Below, piece after piece: positions 1 through 12,650 of a DNA stretch of 64,000 nucleotides (the first letter of the stretch is position 1; each line of letters opens with the position of its first letter). The notes under the pieces were generated by a model, which was not told where the DNA came from, did not search any database, and saw only the letters and a list, made by a program, of their open reading frames with translations. A program made the position numbers and the translations under genes. The stretch covers positions 744,001 through 808,000 of the forward strand of contig PTFA01000195.1 of the NCBI GenBank assembly GCA_003342895.1. Direction: 5' to 3'. The DNA is from Casuarius casuarius. Lineage: Eukaryota > Chordata > Aves > Casuariiformes > Casuariidae.

Positions 1-2220
1 AAATCATGTCTTCAGCTTGTTTTAGTATCACTGGATCAATTCCTCTGTGGGCCAAGAGGAAGCTGCCCCAATGTTAAAAATGGTCTTCTGTTTTGAATTA
101 AGTGACTCTGACACAGTCTCTGGGATTTTAGGAAGCAAAACTGGAAAACACACACCTTTTCAATTATCTGCATAGGCTGTAAGTTCTCTAGGGGACACTA
201 ACTTAATCTGTATAGGACACGTGGACTTTGATATCATGATGGGGGTGGGGGGAGAGAAGGAACCGGACACTTACCATCCTAATAGTTCCAGTAGGGAAGA
301 AGTATAACGTGAAAGCTGAAACACAAAATGAAGGTGATATGAATATCTTTCCTCTTCCTGCTTCATAATACCTGCAGCAGACAGGTAGGGGAGCTCTTAT
401 TTAGCATGTGGAAGTATAAGGAAAACCTGACTGTGAAGACTGGATCGATGTAGTTAGTTACTGCTGGAGTTTATACAAATACATACTCATCTTATCTCTG
501 AGAAAGACAGTCCACACAGGCTCAATAAATCAAAAGAAAAAAAGGCAGGTGGGGATGATGGCGAGGAAGAAGATGGACTGAAAGAACTGTAGCAGCAGTG
601 CTTCAAAAGCACCCTTCTTTCATCAGGAGTTTTAATGGAGCTGAGTTTCCACAGATCTGGTGTTAGTTGTTTGATTTCTCTCTGATGTTGGGGGCCTGGG
701 AGAGGGGTTGCGTTGCATCTTGTTTGTATAAATCAGTTGATGGGTGAACACCCTGAGCATGTTTCTTTCTTTTTAAAGAGTGCCAAAGCTTTACCAGTAG
801 TCTCTTTTCTGCACAATAGCAAAATGCTGAATTTAGAGATCTTTCTCAACATGTTCATGCCTTTAAAGCAACCATGAAAATGACAAATCCCAAATTCTGT
901 CCTGTTTTATGACTGCGGTTTACCTCTTTTCTCCCTTCCCCCTCAATATCCCTTCTTTCTTGCTTGCATATTCAGGACATTTACTCATCTGTTTAACTGT
1001 CTCATCTATTTCCTGTAGGCCTCTTTCATAGTTGCATAAGTGATGAAATAACCTAATCAGACAAACATGTGTGCTCTTCCTTGCCTTGTGCATTTTTTCC
1101 TGGTTGTATCTGTTTATCTCCTTGTCTCCAATATCTGCTTTTATCTATTAGTATGTCTTCTTTCCCATGTTTTATCCGTTAATACCTCTTGTTCAGCTGA
1201 GGATAAACTCAGTAATAATTGCACTATAAAATGAAGAGTACACTACATGTCTCTTATTGCTCAGGGGTCTGTTAATTGGAATTTATAAAGTTCAATAAAC
1301 AGTAATCCAATAAGACCTAAACTCTTATTCATTTATCTTAGAGGTAATATCCAGGCTGCCAGCAGCAAGCTGGAAGTGGCTGAACCACAAGACTTGGTAG
1401 CACATGCAGAATGGATTTGTCTTTTTGCCTCTCTGTAGTAGTATCTGCAACTGCTGGTCTCCCAGCAACCATGTCACCGCTTGGATGGTGGGAGATGGTT
1501 TTCTCTGTCTGGAAGGCTTTGAAGGAGTGCTGTAATAAGCAACTTTGCAAAGCAGGAGTTAATACTGTTTTCCCTTGTGTCTGGGTCCTGTGACTAGGCA
1601 TTTTCCCTCTTTTTCAGATGGATGCTGCTAGTGTACAGCTATTTAAAACTCCATTTTATTTTTTTCCTCTGAATTCCATCTTTAAATGCTACCAATCTAC
1701 TAGTGGTATCTGATCTCCTCCTTCAGTCTGGCCTAAAACTGTTTATGAATCACTCTGAGCATCACTGCTGTGTTTCAGCTCTGAATCTCCATGTTTTAAT
1801 GGAGAGTGAGGACATCTAGCTGCTCTGATATTTTTGGATACTATACTGTGAGCTCTGCACGTACGAATGTTAGGTTTCCTGCAGCCTGCTACAATCCCAG
1901 ACGGTGCCAGAGTCCAGAAGCCGGTGATGTGGTACTGGTCCTAAACCTGTCAAAAGTAACGGAGGTATGGGATTAGACAGGGTGATGTTTTGAGGCATCT
2001 TGTTGACTAACATGGGATAGATTGAATAGCCGTGCATTTTGGTAGCAAACAATTGTGTGAGGTAATGCAATCCTAGCGGATGTTGTACCAAATATATCTC
2101 AGTGATAATGCAACTTAAACAGCAATGTATTGACTGGGCAAGCTGAATAGGTAATATGATACCTCGTTATTGGATCAGCGTATGAGTTTGGAAATAAATG
2201 CAAGAACTTGAAACTGTGTT
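1..2220. other. Intron, nothing recognised
   Basis: AT-rich intronic sequence with no repeat family or regulatory motif that I could name. Confidence 0.6.
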
Positions 2221-2228
2221 CTACGGGG

Positions 2229-2247
2229 AATGCTGGGAATTGTAGGC
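2229..2247 (-). promoter_or_regulatory. ZNF143/THAP11-type site (SBS)
   Basis: The - strand reads gcctacaattcccagcatt, close to the ZNF143/Staf-THAP11 consensus (actacaattcccagcatgc). Such sites usually lie in promoters or loop anchors, and no promoter or CpG island is visible here. It may be an isolated distal site or a relic of a repeat carrying the motif. Confidence 0.5.
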
Positions 2248-2259
2248 ATATAAGGGAGT

Positions 2260-4920
2260 TGTTCATCTGATTAGCTATGAGCCTTTTGAAGATTGATAAG
2301 GCAGCACGTGTTCTGCTCGTTGAAAAACAAACAGTGGAAAAGCAAATGTTTTGTCAAACAACTTTTCCTGAAAATGTTCTGTTCCTTTTCTGTAGTAATT
2401 TGAGGCGCTCAATCTGAGTGTATAAAGCTAAATATGTTGTTTAGAAAAAAACTTTTGAAAATAGTATTTCAATGTATTACTGTTTCCCAAGCAGCTCCAG
2501 AGAAATCATTCCAGTATGCACATCAGCGCTTTTCTCCTAACATGTAGTTGCTGTAGGTCTGACTATTAGGAGATGTATGGACTGTGGATAACATAGCTGA
2601 GCTGAGGATTAGGAGTTTGTGGTCATTTTCAAGCTTTTCTGGGACTTCAGACAAGACACACTGAGCCCCTCACCAGCAAAATGAGACTAATGCTGGTGGC
2701 TTCCCTTGTTAGAAGAGCTGGTACTGCTTCTGCAGTATTGGGTTACATGGAGGCTAGAAAAGTAGCTTGATGTTAGTTGTGTTGCATTTCCTTTTCTGAT
2801 TCCAGAGATTGGGGGTTCCCCTGGATATATTTTTATACTTCTACTTTCTTGTATCTTGCAGTGGGATAAAAGCATCCCGCCAATATTTTGAAGTGATGAT
2901 ATGGCAATGGTTTATACACCATTGCTTATGCACTGATGAGCTCAAAATGTTTATTGCACTTGCTTTGGAAAGAGTCTTATTTCCTCTTAGCTGTTTTCCC
3001 TGACCTAAGTTCATCTCACTTGTTCACCTGAGTTTGGCTCCCAAAATAGTTACTAGAATGGCATTGCCTGAAGATGACTAAGGAGTTAGGTGGTTCTTGA
3101 TCCCTGATCTCAAAAGGGACAGAGGAGGAACAAAAGGGAGGGAAAGGGTGATCAAAGTGTAAAACAGCATTCTTTTATAAAGAATGCCTAAATTCACTAG
3201 GACTTCTCTGCCTGGAGATTAGATGTCAGGGTTAGGAGGCTATATTAAACATCTATAGGATCATAAGTGCTTTGGAGAAGGAGATTAGGGAACAATCATC
3301 CTTGCTTTGTCATAACTTCATTTAGTGCCCTCTAGTTCTCGTATTATTAGGTCACCAGTCAAAAATGAACCAAAAACCTTAACAAAGTGGGTGGTTAAAC
3401 CATAGAGCTCTTTGCACCATGGCAGTGTTGGCAGAAGTCTCCCAGCACTGGACAAACGATCAGATGATAACTCCGTTCAAGGGTTTTTAGTGTAAGGTTG
3501 CTATCCTGGGTTCAGCAAGCCTTTTGAGATGCAGATAGCTAGAGGTTACAAGTATACCAGGAAGAGAGTATCATATATTTGTCCTGTTCTTGTGCTTTTT
3601 TCACTTAATATCCATTACTGACCTCTACTAGAAACAGTTTAGTGGGATAAATGGACACTGAGCCTGACCCAGCAGGGCTGTGGTTGTAAACAGCCCTCCG
3701 GAGACCCCTCTCTCTGCCTTCACTGGCTGCATAAGTAACTCTAGGCCATTGCGCTCTGCTCTCAAATGCCACAGTCATGTATCTAAAGTGAGGTGGGATG
3801 AATCTGTGTCTCCAGGTCTATTCCAGGCAGGTAAAAACTAGAAACATAATGCTGGATGACAAGTGCTCTCCAATAACCAGATGCAATGTTAGGCAAGGCA
3901 GTATGCTCTTTCCCCACTATTGATAATGGAAAGGTATTTATTGAACAAAACCAGACCCTTAAATGAATGCATCCTTAGTTCATTGCAGAGTGTGTCAGCT
4001 GTAGTGATATCTTCAATACTTCAATATTTCAATGCTGTAACAGCTTAATATTAGGTGTTAGACCAATGTATGTCCTTGATTCAAGAATACTGACTTTTTT
4101 AGAGCTGTGGAAGAAAATGCAGGCGCTGTGGTGAGGAGAGAAGAGGGACCTCAATTTGGGCAGCTTTAGTACAGAAATGGACAAAATCCTACCCTTGATT
4201 CAAAGCTTCAAAGGTGTAAAGTGAAGGCTCGTTATGACCTGTTCTGTCAAATGAAGCACTGTAGTTGTTCAGAGATAATATCCCCATATATTATCATGCT
4301 TAAAAACAGGCAATGTCATAAACTTTTTGAAGCACCAAACATACTATAGAAGCTGTGCAGGCTGGTAAAGTCACTAGTTAGCATCTCTAAATCATGTAGA
4401 GCTGCCAGTGCTATATTCTCTTCTGATGTTTTCAAGGTGACCTGCCATTTTCACTATAAACTGGATTTTTTTTTTCCCCTCCAAGTAGGGAAATGTATCT
4501 ACTCTGAGGTGGTGCATAGCAGCTTTTTGCCTGTGTTGGGCTGTATGTTTTAACATTAGCCACTAGCTAATGACACATGTCTTGACTTGAAAAAGGACCA
4601 AAGAATTTGTTGTTGACCATCACAATATTGATACCTTTGTTTTAGTAGTACAGGCAGGGGGCTTCCATGTTCAAATCTAGTTCTTTCATAACCCTAAAGT
4701 GTTGTATCAACCTGAACACAGGCAGGTCCATGCTACCCTCCCAGAGTTTTTACAGCCAGAGCAATGTAGTGAATGCTACTTCTGCAAAGAGGATGGTAGG
4801 ATCTGTAATGACAGGAGCAATGCTTGGCCCCCTGTGGGTTTCACTTCTTTTCTCAAAGATAGTACTTCCAGGAATAGAGACTGAGATTTCTGTATATTGT
4901 CTTTAAATAGTTGTCTAAAG
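2260..4920. other. Intron, little recognised
   Basis: Intronic sequence. A 7-bp perfect hairpin (gcaatgg/ccattgc, 2904-2925) and a CTCF-like word gtgccctctagtt (about 3326-3338) are the only structures noted. Confidence 0.55.
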
Positions 4921-4929
4921 TTGGACTTT

Positions 4930-5055
4930 TAAGGCTCTACATAGGCACCTAATATGTGCCCAGCTTTCAGACATACTAAGTGCACAGTAAATCCCACCGA
5001 AATGAATGGGGCTTCTCTATGCTCAGCAGTTCTGAAAAATCATACCACTTTTTTA
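4930..5055. repeat. Hairpin-type sauropsid interspersed repeat
   Basis: The segment ttcagacatactaagtgcac, agtaaatcccaccgaaatga, atggggcttctctatgctca, gcagttctgaaaaat is an imperfect palindrome opening with ttcaga and closing with tctgaa (4966-5036). It resembles the repeat with 'tgctcagca...cattgaaatcaatggg...tgctcagcac' that I know from turtle and crocodilian DNA. A preceding aggcacctaatatgtgccca unit belongs to the same family. Confidence 0.62.
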
Positions 5056-5059
5056 GTTG

Positions 5060-8000
5060 GGGGTGCTGATTTCTAGTTCCCATATCTCGTCAGGGTATGA
5101 TATGCCTAGGCCAGGCTCATGTGGAGCTCGGTGTTTTGAACAGGACTTTCTCGTCTGTCTCTTTTCCTCTCAGCATATAGCAATTTGCACCAATCCATCC
5201 CCCGAACCTCCCTCTGTGTACTGTGGTACTGCTCTGCTGACCATGTCAAGGGTTCAGTCTGTTCCTGTAGAAGTCTTCTGCAGTCTGGTTAATGTTGCTT
5301 GGTGTTTGGCCATAGTGTTTGTTTTTGAATCAGATTAAATGTTTTCCATGACTAGTGTTTTAAAAGCTTCATGATACAAGTGTTCTGAAAATTGTCATTA
5401 GATGTATTTCTTGGATAATCTGTAGAGATGTTTGTGGTGTGGTATTGTTTGGTGCTAATTGCTGTGATTTGTTGAGGAATAGAACAGCTGACTGATTTCA
5501 TTGTGAGCTAGGGGAGGCAGAAAAATGGTAAATTTTCTTCTGAGAAAACTGCAGGAAACAAAAATGCATTGCAAATTCTAATGGGATCTTTTTAATCTAA
5601 TAAAGTATTTATTTTGAAAAGCATCTAAACACAAGGAACTTGAAAACTAATAAAAATCATTTTAAGGTTTAGAAATAACGAAAACAACCTTACCAAAAAA
5701 AAACCTCACATAGTTGCACTTTTTAACTGTTAAGGGTAACAGGTGCCTTTAGAGGAGAACACTTAAGGTCGGTATCCAGTATTTGGCAATGTGACTATCT
5801 TCCAAACCGTCTCATACCAAAAATTTTTAGTATAAAAATTATTTTCCTCTGAAAAACAACACTTAATGATTTCCAGAACTGTAGCTAAACATCTAGATCC
5901 ATGGCAGCTCAGTTGCTCTCTGTGAAGCTTAAGCGAATCTGTAAGGAGTCTCCTATTCCTTGTCCTATTGAGAAAACCTTCCCTGCATGTACTTAGTGAC
6001 TTCTTGTACTGACCAGACTGTCAGAACTGTGCCTGATGCCAAGATTCATCTCCAAAAATGTTTATTTCCATCAATGAGCAGAAATCTGGTTCTCTGACAT
6101 GTTTTCTCTCAATGGATCAGTATTCTTAATGTCTGAAAGCCGATGGTTTCTGAAGGTTTGGGATATAATCTGGATTATAGTGCCAAGAAATTGGTGGGAA
6201 ACATGCTATTTATGGAGCGCTGGGATAAAGAGTGAGGCTTCCTTCCAAATATTGAGGAAAGCAAACCTTCTATGTTCCAGCTGCTGATAGTCATAGAGAT
6301 TACGTTCATAATATAGATACAGACATGGAGTTGGATATCTGAAGTGTCCAGAATTTCAATTTGGCAGATTGCTATGTATTAGCTTTTTAATTTTGGTCAT
6401 ATTGTTGTCTGCTTGATATATGTAAATTTGATAGTGTGCATCTTTCTCATTCTCTGCAAGCTCAGGGCTGCTGCCAGTGTGGTCAGGGTGATAAACTGCA
6501 ATGATGTTCTGGGGTGGATGCTATTGTGGAGTTGGTGCTTTTTTTAGCCCGTCAGCAGTTCTTGGGGTTCTTGGTCTTGGCTTCTTGCCTAGGCTCCATC
6601 TTTGATTTGACTGCTGAAATACCAGCTTCATTCAGAGACATGTTCATCTACAAGCCATTGTCTGGAGGCTGTTTTGTTGAATTGCATTGCATGAACACTG
6701 CTCGGTTTTGAGCTATTTTATGGGCATCCCCTTTCATAATGTGAAAGAGATTCTCTTTCTTTCCCTTGTCTGTGGTAGTAAGAACAAAAGATGTTTAACT
6801 GTTATGGGCTTTCACATGGCCAGTACATGTCAAGAAGAGAAGGAATGGAAAGCGGGAATTCTGTCCCTTGGTTTAATGTTTTGTTTGGCATGTTATAAAG
6901 AAGGTTACTCTAGATTGTTTAAACTGGCAAATTGGCAAAAATGTAACAGCTCTTCCTCCTCCTCTTCTACAGGCTCCCTCTAGTGTTATCAGGTATGTAT
7001 CACATACGCTATCTGCTGCTCAGGTAACATTTGTTACACTGGAACAACCTGTAAATATCATCGGTACTTTGTGGGGTTTTGTTACTGGAAGAAATTCCAA
7101 TGGTATGATTTGCAAGTGTGCTGGGAATACTGTGCCAACCCCCTTTCCCTTGCTTTTCTGCACACCTGCATGAAACTCACCCTATGCATACCCAGATAAT
7201 CTGCAACTCAAATCTCTTTTGTGTATCTGGAACAAATTGTGCTGGCCATTTGCCATACAGTGAAATCACACAGTTTTTCATTACACTCTCAGAAGCCTTA
7301 ATTAGTGAATAAGGCAGCTGTATGCTCTCAAAAATACATCTATCAGTACAAACTGCTGCCTGATGGTCCAAAATAAAACATGCCAAAATTTCTCTTGTGC
7401 TTTCAGTTCTTTTAGAGCTCATGTGCAGGTAATTGTGGTGGGGAGAAGCAGGGTTTTGTTACCTTTGTGATGTATGTTCATTCCCAATAATGAAAAAAGA
7501 CAAAATGTATCTTTAAATTGACTGTCTGATTAGGATGATCTGTCTCTGCATGAAATTACGTTCTTTTCTGTCTCCTCTAGTTACTCATCTGGTACTTTAA
7601 CTCATGGCTTCGTGGGCTGCCTGTACCTATCTACATGAAAAGGTTTTTCAGTCTTTACCTGTTAGTTCCACTGTGCTGTTTGCAAGCAGTGTGGAAAAAC
7701 AGTGCTGGTCTTGATGTCTCTGAAGAGAGCCAGGCTCTAGGGGTGGCCTTTACCTGTCTGAGGGAAATGGCCAAAATATGTTGTGTGTGTTTTTTTGTTT
7801 TTTTCTAAAAATGGACAGCAATAATAAACTTGTGCTGGTATATCCTTTTTTAATGGCTCTTGGATTTTTTTTGTTGTTGAATATATAGAGTGTGGAGGAC
7901 GAGAAAGGGCACAAAACAAATTACTATTTATTTTTGGAAGTTTTGCTGGAATTTTTCCTTCCTTTGTGGAACCACCCTAGAAGTGAATATGTGTTTTTTA

Positions 8001-8100
8001 CTTTGGGGAGCAAAATAGTTCCCTCCAGTTCCAAAACATTTCTAACAGAAAATTTCTATGAGTTCGGAGTGTAAGTTGCTCAAACATCATAGGGTTTTAT
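5060..8100. other. Intron, little recognised
   Basis: Intronic sequence with a pyrimidine tract at about 6950-6970, followed by a CTCF-like word ggctccctctagtg (6972-6985). Otherwise nothing nameable. Confidence 0.55.
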
Positions 8101-8109
8101 CCTCTCTGA

Positions 8110-8265
8110 CTTCCTGTGGGGTAATATGAAATGCTATGCTTGTTTTACAGATAGAGAGGGAAAATAGAAACTGCTTGTCACCTGGGAAGCTTGTGGCAAA
8201 GATGGGAATTGAACCCCAATCTTCTATATCAGCAGGCAGCATAGTGTTCATCTTGTGCAGTGTTT
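8110..8265 (-). mobile_element. MIR/CORE-SINE relic, antisense
   Basis: The + strand has tgttttacagatagagaggg, a central degraded part, ggcaaagatgggaattgaac and cccaatcttc. Together these match the reverse complement of MIR, including the Pol III B-box (ggttcaattcc on the - strand, 8205-8215). Confidence 0.7.
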
Positions 8266-9113
8266 GACTGGCACAGCTTCAAGGAGGGAGAGGGTTGGTT
8301 TAGGATGGCATCAAGGGGATGCAAACTTACATTGATCCCTCTCATCTCCCTTTGCCAGGAAACTACCTAATGATGCAAGCTCACAGAAAGTGACAGAAAG
8401 CCCAAGGGAGAGGTGTAGAATTGCTAGAGATATTTCAAAGGTCTATATAAAGAACTGAAAGGATGGGGAGACATCAGTCATATTCTGAGAATTTTGTTTT
8501 GCTCATACTGTTTTCTACAGTGGAGGCTGAAACATCCTCTTTGAGGGGCAGGGGAAAAAAACAAAACTTGTTTCTGTGGTAGGCAGGGGGAGAGGTACGG
8601 AGGAAGGATGGAGTTTGCCCTGCTGCTTGTCTGCACCAAAAATGTACCTGTTTGCTATGTCTGTCTTTCTCTCAGGAAAGATCCACAGACCTCTGTTTCC
8701 TTGCTCATCCAGGTAATTTCTGATCTTTAACAAAATTCTTGGTCACCCGTCAGTCAGTCATCTGGATCCCTGTTTGGGTCATCTGGAGAAGATCCCTCTG
8801 GTTCAGCCCATCAGTCTTGTAGATTCAGGTGGTGGATTCAGGTCTCATAGCTGCTTTGTGTCTCAGTTTTCTTGTTTGGAGACCTGTAGATGAAAAAAAG
8901 TTCAATGAGAGAATGCTAATAACTGTGGCAAGTTCAGCCTTTTCTTTTTTTTTTTTCCATCTGTGTTAAGTGCATATTCCCTAGCAACTTCTAACCCAAG
9001 TGGTTGCAGAGCTTGGGAAACCTGATGTTCTTTTGTAATACAGTACAGGTAGAAAGGTATCAAGTACCTCCATGTGAACAAAACATACTGAACAAGACCA
9101 AACCTTGATTTCC

Positions 9114-9130
9114 ACCCCCCCACCCCCCCC
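9114..9130 (+). repeat. C-rich tract
   Basis: Two C runs are interrupted by a single A. Low complexity. Confidence 0.85.
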
Positions 9131-9754
9131 AAATTCCTCATCTTGTTGATTTCTGGACAGTAATACAAGGTTTTAGCTGTGGTTATATGATATGAACAAA
9201 GAGTCAACAAGGCTGATAAACAGAGAATGCTGTTAATTGTAGTGTTACCAGTGAATTAAATTCAGCTCATCTGAACTTCTCAATATGAAAGAAACACAAC
9301 CTTCTGCTCTGCTCCCCTGTCCTTTGGTATATATGCAGCATCTCTGAGGTGTTATGTTCCTGTTCAGAGGTCTTCACACTTCAGTGATGTTGGGAGGTGG
9401 TCTGCAGGTAGACTTTGCACACATTCTTATTTTGTCTGCAAATGTGGATCCTCCTGCCTGAAAAAGAGGCAACATATAACATCAGAGTTATTCGCTATGG
9501 CATTAATACTATTAATTGCTGCCTTAATGGCCTACGGGAAATGAGTGGGAGTGTGTATCTGACTATTTATGGCAAGCAGCGACATCATGAAGAAGCCCTT
9601 GACAGCTCCAGTGGCTCCTGCAGTTTAAATAGTCCATAGTGTGTTCATCTGACCTCAAGATGAACTGTCTGGAGTAAGAACTGAAGGAAATATGTTGCTT
9701 TCTACTATCCAGGGAATGGGTGGGTGAGTGGGACAGCAGACCGAGTGCAGGTGG

Positions 9755-9900
9755 ATTGCATATGCAGCTTTGCTACTCTTGTTGGTTGACCTTGGGCAAG
9801 TTGCTTCTCATTCCTGCAAGCCTGTCCGCTCATTGGCAAGTGGCAATAATGACACTGACCTCCTTAAGTGCTTTGAGATTTACTGATGAAAAAATGCTGT
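9755..9900 (+). mobile_element. MIR (CORE-SINE) relic
   Basis: This contains the MIR hallmark ttgaccttgggcaagttgct followed by ctcat...caataatgacactgacctcc and ttaagtgctttgagatttac, in consensus order. It is an ancient tRNA-derived SINE shared by amniotes, and clearly recognisable here. Confidence 0.78.
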
Positions 9901-11499
9901 CCAAGAGCTGGGTAGGACTTTAATGAGAGGTATAGGCAGCCGTAGTTCCAAATTTTCTAGATAAATAGGATGTCATTCTCTCAGGTTGTCAATACAGTAG
10001 CTGTCACTTGTCAGAAGTACTAAATTCAGATGCAAAATATATAAAAGAAAAAAGTAAATGTACCAGGGTCAAAAGAAGGGGGTGGTGGGAAAATGAGAGA
10101 AGTTGTTTGTGTAAAGGGAAGGGGGGGGGGTGTGTGGAGGGGGAAGTGTCTGAACTTCATAGACCACCTCTTCCCCATTTCTGAGGGACAGAATTGCTTT
10201 ATGTGAAGATTTCAGCTGCTAGCTCCCAACAAACAGCATTAGCAGTAAGAGAAGCAAAAATATATATTATAGAGCTGCAATTTCTGTAATTTTTTTGAGA
10301 AGCACATTTGTAAACACATCTAAAATTAGAGTTCAGCATCAGAACAATGAGTGCTAGCTCTTATTCTCTGCTCTTAGAGATTTTAATGGTTTTCTTCCTC
10401 TCTCTGGATCATAATATAAGTGTGTGTGTATATAATTTATTTATATTTTTAAAAGGAACTTTCTATATTTCCATCTGTTCCAATTAAACTGAATGGAACA
10501 GCTTTTGTAAGTAAATGGAAGGAGGGGAGGAAGAGAAGGGAGTAAAGAAGAGAAAAAGGTTTAAAACACAAACCTTGAATGGAAGAGGAGGAAACATTTG
10601 TTGCTTAGCACCAAGATGAAAAATATTATCTCCTCTGTTAAAATCGGGAAGAGAAATTCTTGTCCCTTCTCCCCCACCTTCCTTTCTCCTTCAAAGCACT
10701 TCTATCCATTAGCAAGGAATTTGGGTTAAGAGACTTGAACATACAGTGTGTCATGTAGGGCCTGAATGTAGCATTGCTCTGTGGCAGATGGGTTTTTCCT
10801 GCACAGTGAATGCCTTCAGAGCTAGAGCAGCCCCTACATCACTTGTCTGCTTGGCGCGAGCTAATACAGATCAAAGAGAAGATGCTCACTTATTTGGTTT
10901 TGAGGAGCTTTAATTTTCCTCCCTGTCTTGGTGACTTGCTGAATCCACTCTGTCCTGTGGAAATTCCTGTCCAGAATCTTCCATTTTATGGTGAGGCATC
11001 TGAAAACCACTCAGTCCACCTGGCTTTTTAGGTGAAAATGAGAGCCAGTCAACTGGTTCTCTAAGAGAAAATCTGTTTTTCTCCTAGTCTTCACTTTTGT
11101 GCATGTTCTCCCCCCGCCAATGCTCTTGAGCTGTTGTGATGAAAAATTTGCACTTTGTCTCCAGGTCTTTCCTCCTTTGTACCTCCAGGTGTAGATGAAC
11201 TGAGGCTTCCAGACCTTATAGCAGTTCCTCTGGATTCATCTCCTTGTTGAAGGCCTTGGCAGGGAACTGAGCACCCAGCAGGTGTGGAGGCTGCTCCCAT
11301 CTGGTGTTACTCCCGGGGGGCTTGCTTTGCAGTGGGGTGTCCCAAAGGTGCCCCAACACCAGCTCTCCCATTTGGCCAAGGGAGAAGCCAGTCGTCTTGG
11401 CTGTCCAAACGGCCCTTGTCACCCCAGAGTGACTAGGGCCTCCTTAACAGCTGGATGGAGCACATAGGTGGGAACCTGTGTGCTTTTTAGGTCTGTAGC
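9901..11499. other. Intron, little recognised
   Basis: Intronic sequence. 11.1-11.45 kb is somewhat more GC-rich and open in several frames, but has no splice-flanked or family-matching frame. Confidence 0.55.
10121..10143 (+). repeat. G-rich tract
   Basis: G10 is followed by tgtgtggagggggaag. This strand could form a G-quadruplex. Confidence 0.85.
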
Positions 11500-11780
11500 C
11501 CCCTCCTTCCCTTTCCCCCCTCTTTCCATGTCAGTGTTTTGTTGCCATGGAGACGGTAATTACTCCAGGAGGTTTCTAGACTCTGCTGAAGCTCCCATCA
11601 GTCTCGCCTCCCACCTGGGGAGCTTCTGACATTGAGTTAAAGGTCAAGTCCTCATGTAAATGTTTTCCTTTCCAAAATGAAATATTTTACCTATTTTGGG
11701 TGACTGTGGCGGCAGCACAGAAAACAATTTGTCAAATCACTTACAAAGCCAGAGCTGGGACACTTAAATTCTATTCCCTT
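11500..11780. other. Candidate conserved non-coding element with X-box
   Basis: This repeat-free block contains the RFX X-box and TAATTA and has moderate GC content (including ctgtggcggcagcac). It ends shortly before an antisense CR1 relic. It has no coding support. It is a possible ciliary or neuronal enhancer, inferred only from motif content. Confidence 0.35.
11541..11554. promoter_or_regulatory. RFX X-box
   Basis: The sequence gttgccatggagac has a perfect RFX half-site (gttgcc) joined to a near-inverted second half, which is the X-box layout bound by RFX1-4. A TAATTA homeodomain core follows a few bases later (about 11557). The surrounding 11.5-11.78 kb is repeat-free, which fits a regulatory element rather than random intron. 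Binding is inferred. Confidence 0.55.
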
Positions 11781-12017
11781 CAGGTACGTGGGAGTAGGGG
11801 TGGAAATGAACAGCCTCGTAAGTCATATTTTAGTCCAAGTTGAACGCTTGCTTTCCCCGCACCAAACATCGAGTGTGTGCTTTGTCGTTCTTTTCCACAC
11901 CCCTCCCTCCAGCATTTCAGAGCTTCTTGTTCTCATTAATTTGTTGTTTGCTCCCCTGCCTACACGTAAAAGCTGGGATGAAATCATTTTTATTGACGTT
12001 AGTCACAGGCTGACACA

Positions 12018-12118
12018 GCCCTGGAAAGGACCCCCTGGGTCACTGAGTCTGCCCCCCTGCTATTGCAGGCGACCACGTCATTTAATTCCTTTCATAAACT
12101 ACCTGTTAAAAGCCAGAA
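12018..12118 (-). mobile_element. CR1 LINE 3'-end fragment, antisense
   Basis: This shares ctgctattgcaggc(g/a)accac and the following tcctttcataa segment with the copy at 26.6 kb and runs in the same direction. It begins with the 'ggaaaggaccccctgggtcac' end typical of CR1 3' termini read backwards. About 100 bases remain, a short 5'-truncated insertion. Confidence 0.65.
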
Positions 12119-12650
12119 CAATCTCTTTTTAAGTGATTTTGAGGAAGGAGGGGGAGGGAAAAAACCTCAACCCCTGATGTTTCTAATAGAGGAGTGTAAA
12201 GAAATGGAGATGTGTTGTTAGAGCAGTTGGAATAAGAAGCTGGAAGATGTGATTCTTTTGGTTTCCTTTCCTTCTTTTCCCAGTTTACCCCTTGTGGTGA
12301 CCTGGTCTCAGGCATTATTTTGAAGTGCTATCTGTGTGTGTCAGGCTAGTGAGGATCAAACACAATGTCTGGTTCCCTAATACAAGTCCTCTCCTAGGAG
12401 GAAGGCCAGTGTTTAGTCTAAGACACTACACTGAGATTCCTGTGACCAAGGTGCTGCTTGTGGCTTTGTCCTGGACTCTTCCTAAGTAACCGCAGATAAA
12501 GCATGTTCTTGTCATGGTCTATGTCCCTAGCCTAGCCACGCTGCGGATTGCCTGCAGCTTTTCAGGGAGGGCAAGGCAGAAGCAAGACTGAGACAGTGCC
12601 TTCAGAAGAAGCAGCTCTGGCAAGCAGTCCTCCATCAAAGCTGCTGCTTG

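Noticed and set aside
2890..2940. C-box/D-box-like words around a hairpin, considered as a snoRNA
   Set aside because: The boxes are only about 40 bases apart, there is no terminal stem, and the inner stem is 7 bp.
8828..8895. Possible MIR core ('ctttgtgtctcagttttctt')
   Set aside because: Too short and degraded, with no flanking MIR segments in order.
11788..12132. 114-codon + strand open frame
   Set aside because: Runs into an antisense CR1 relic. No coding support.
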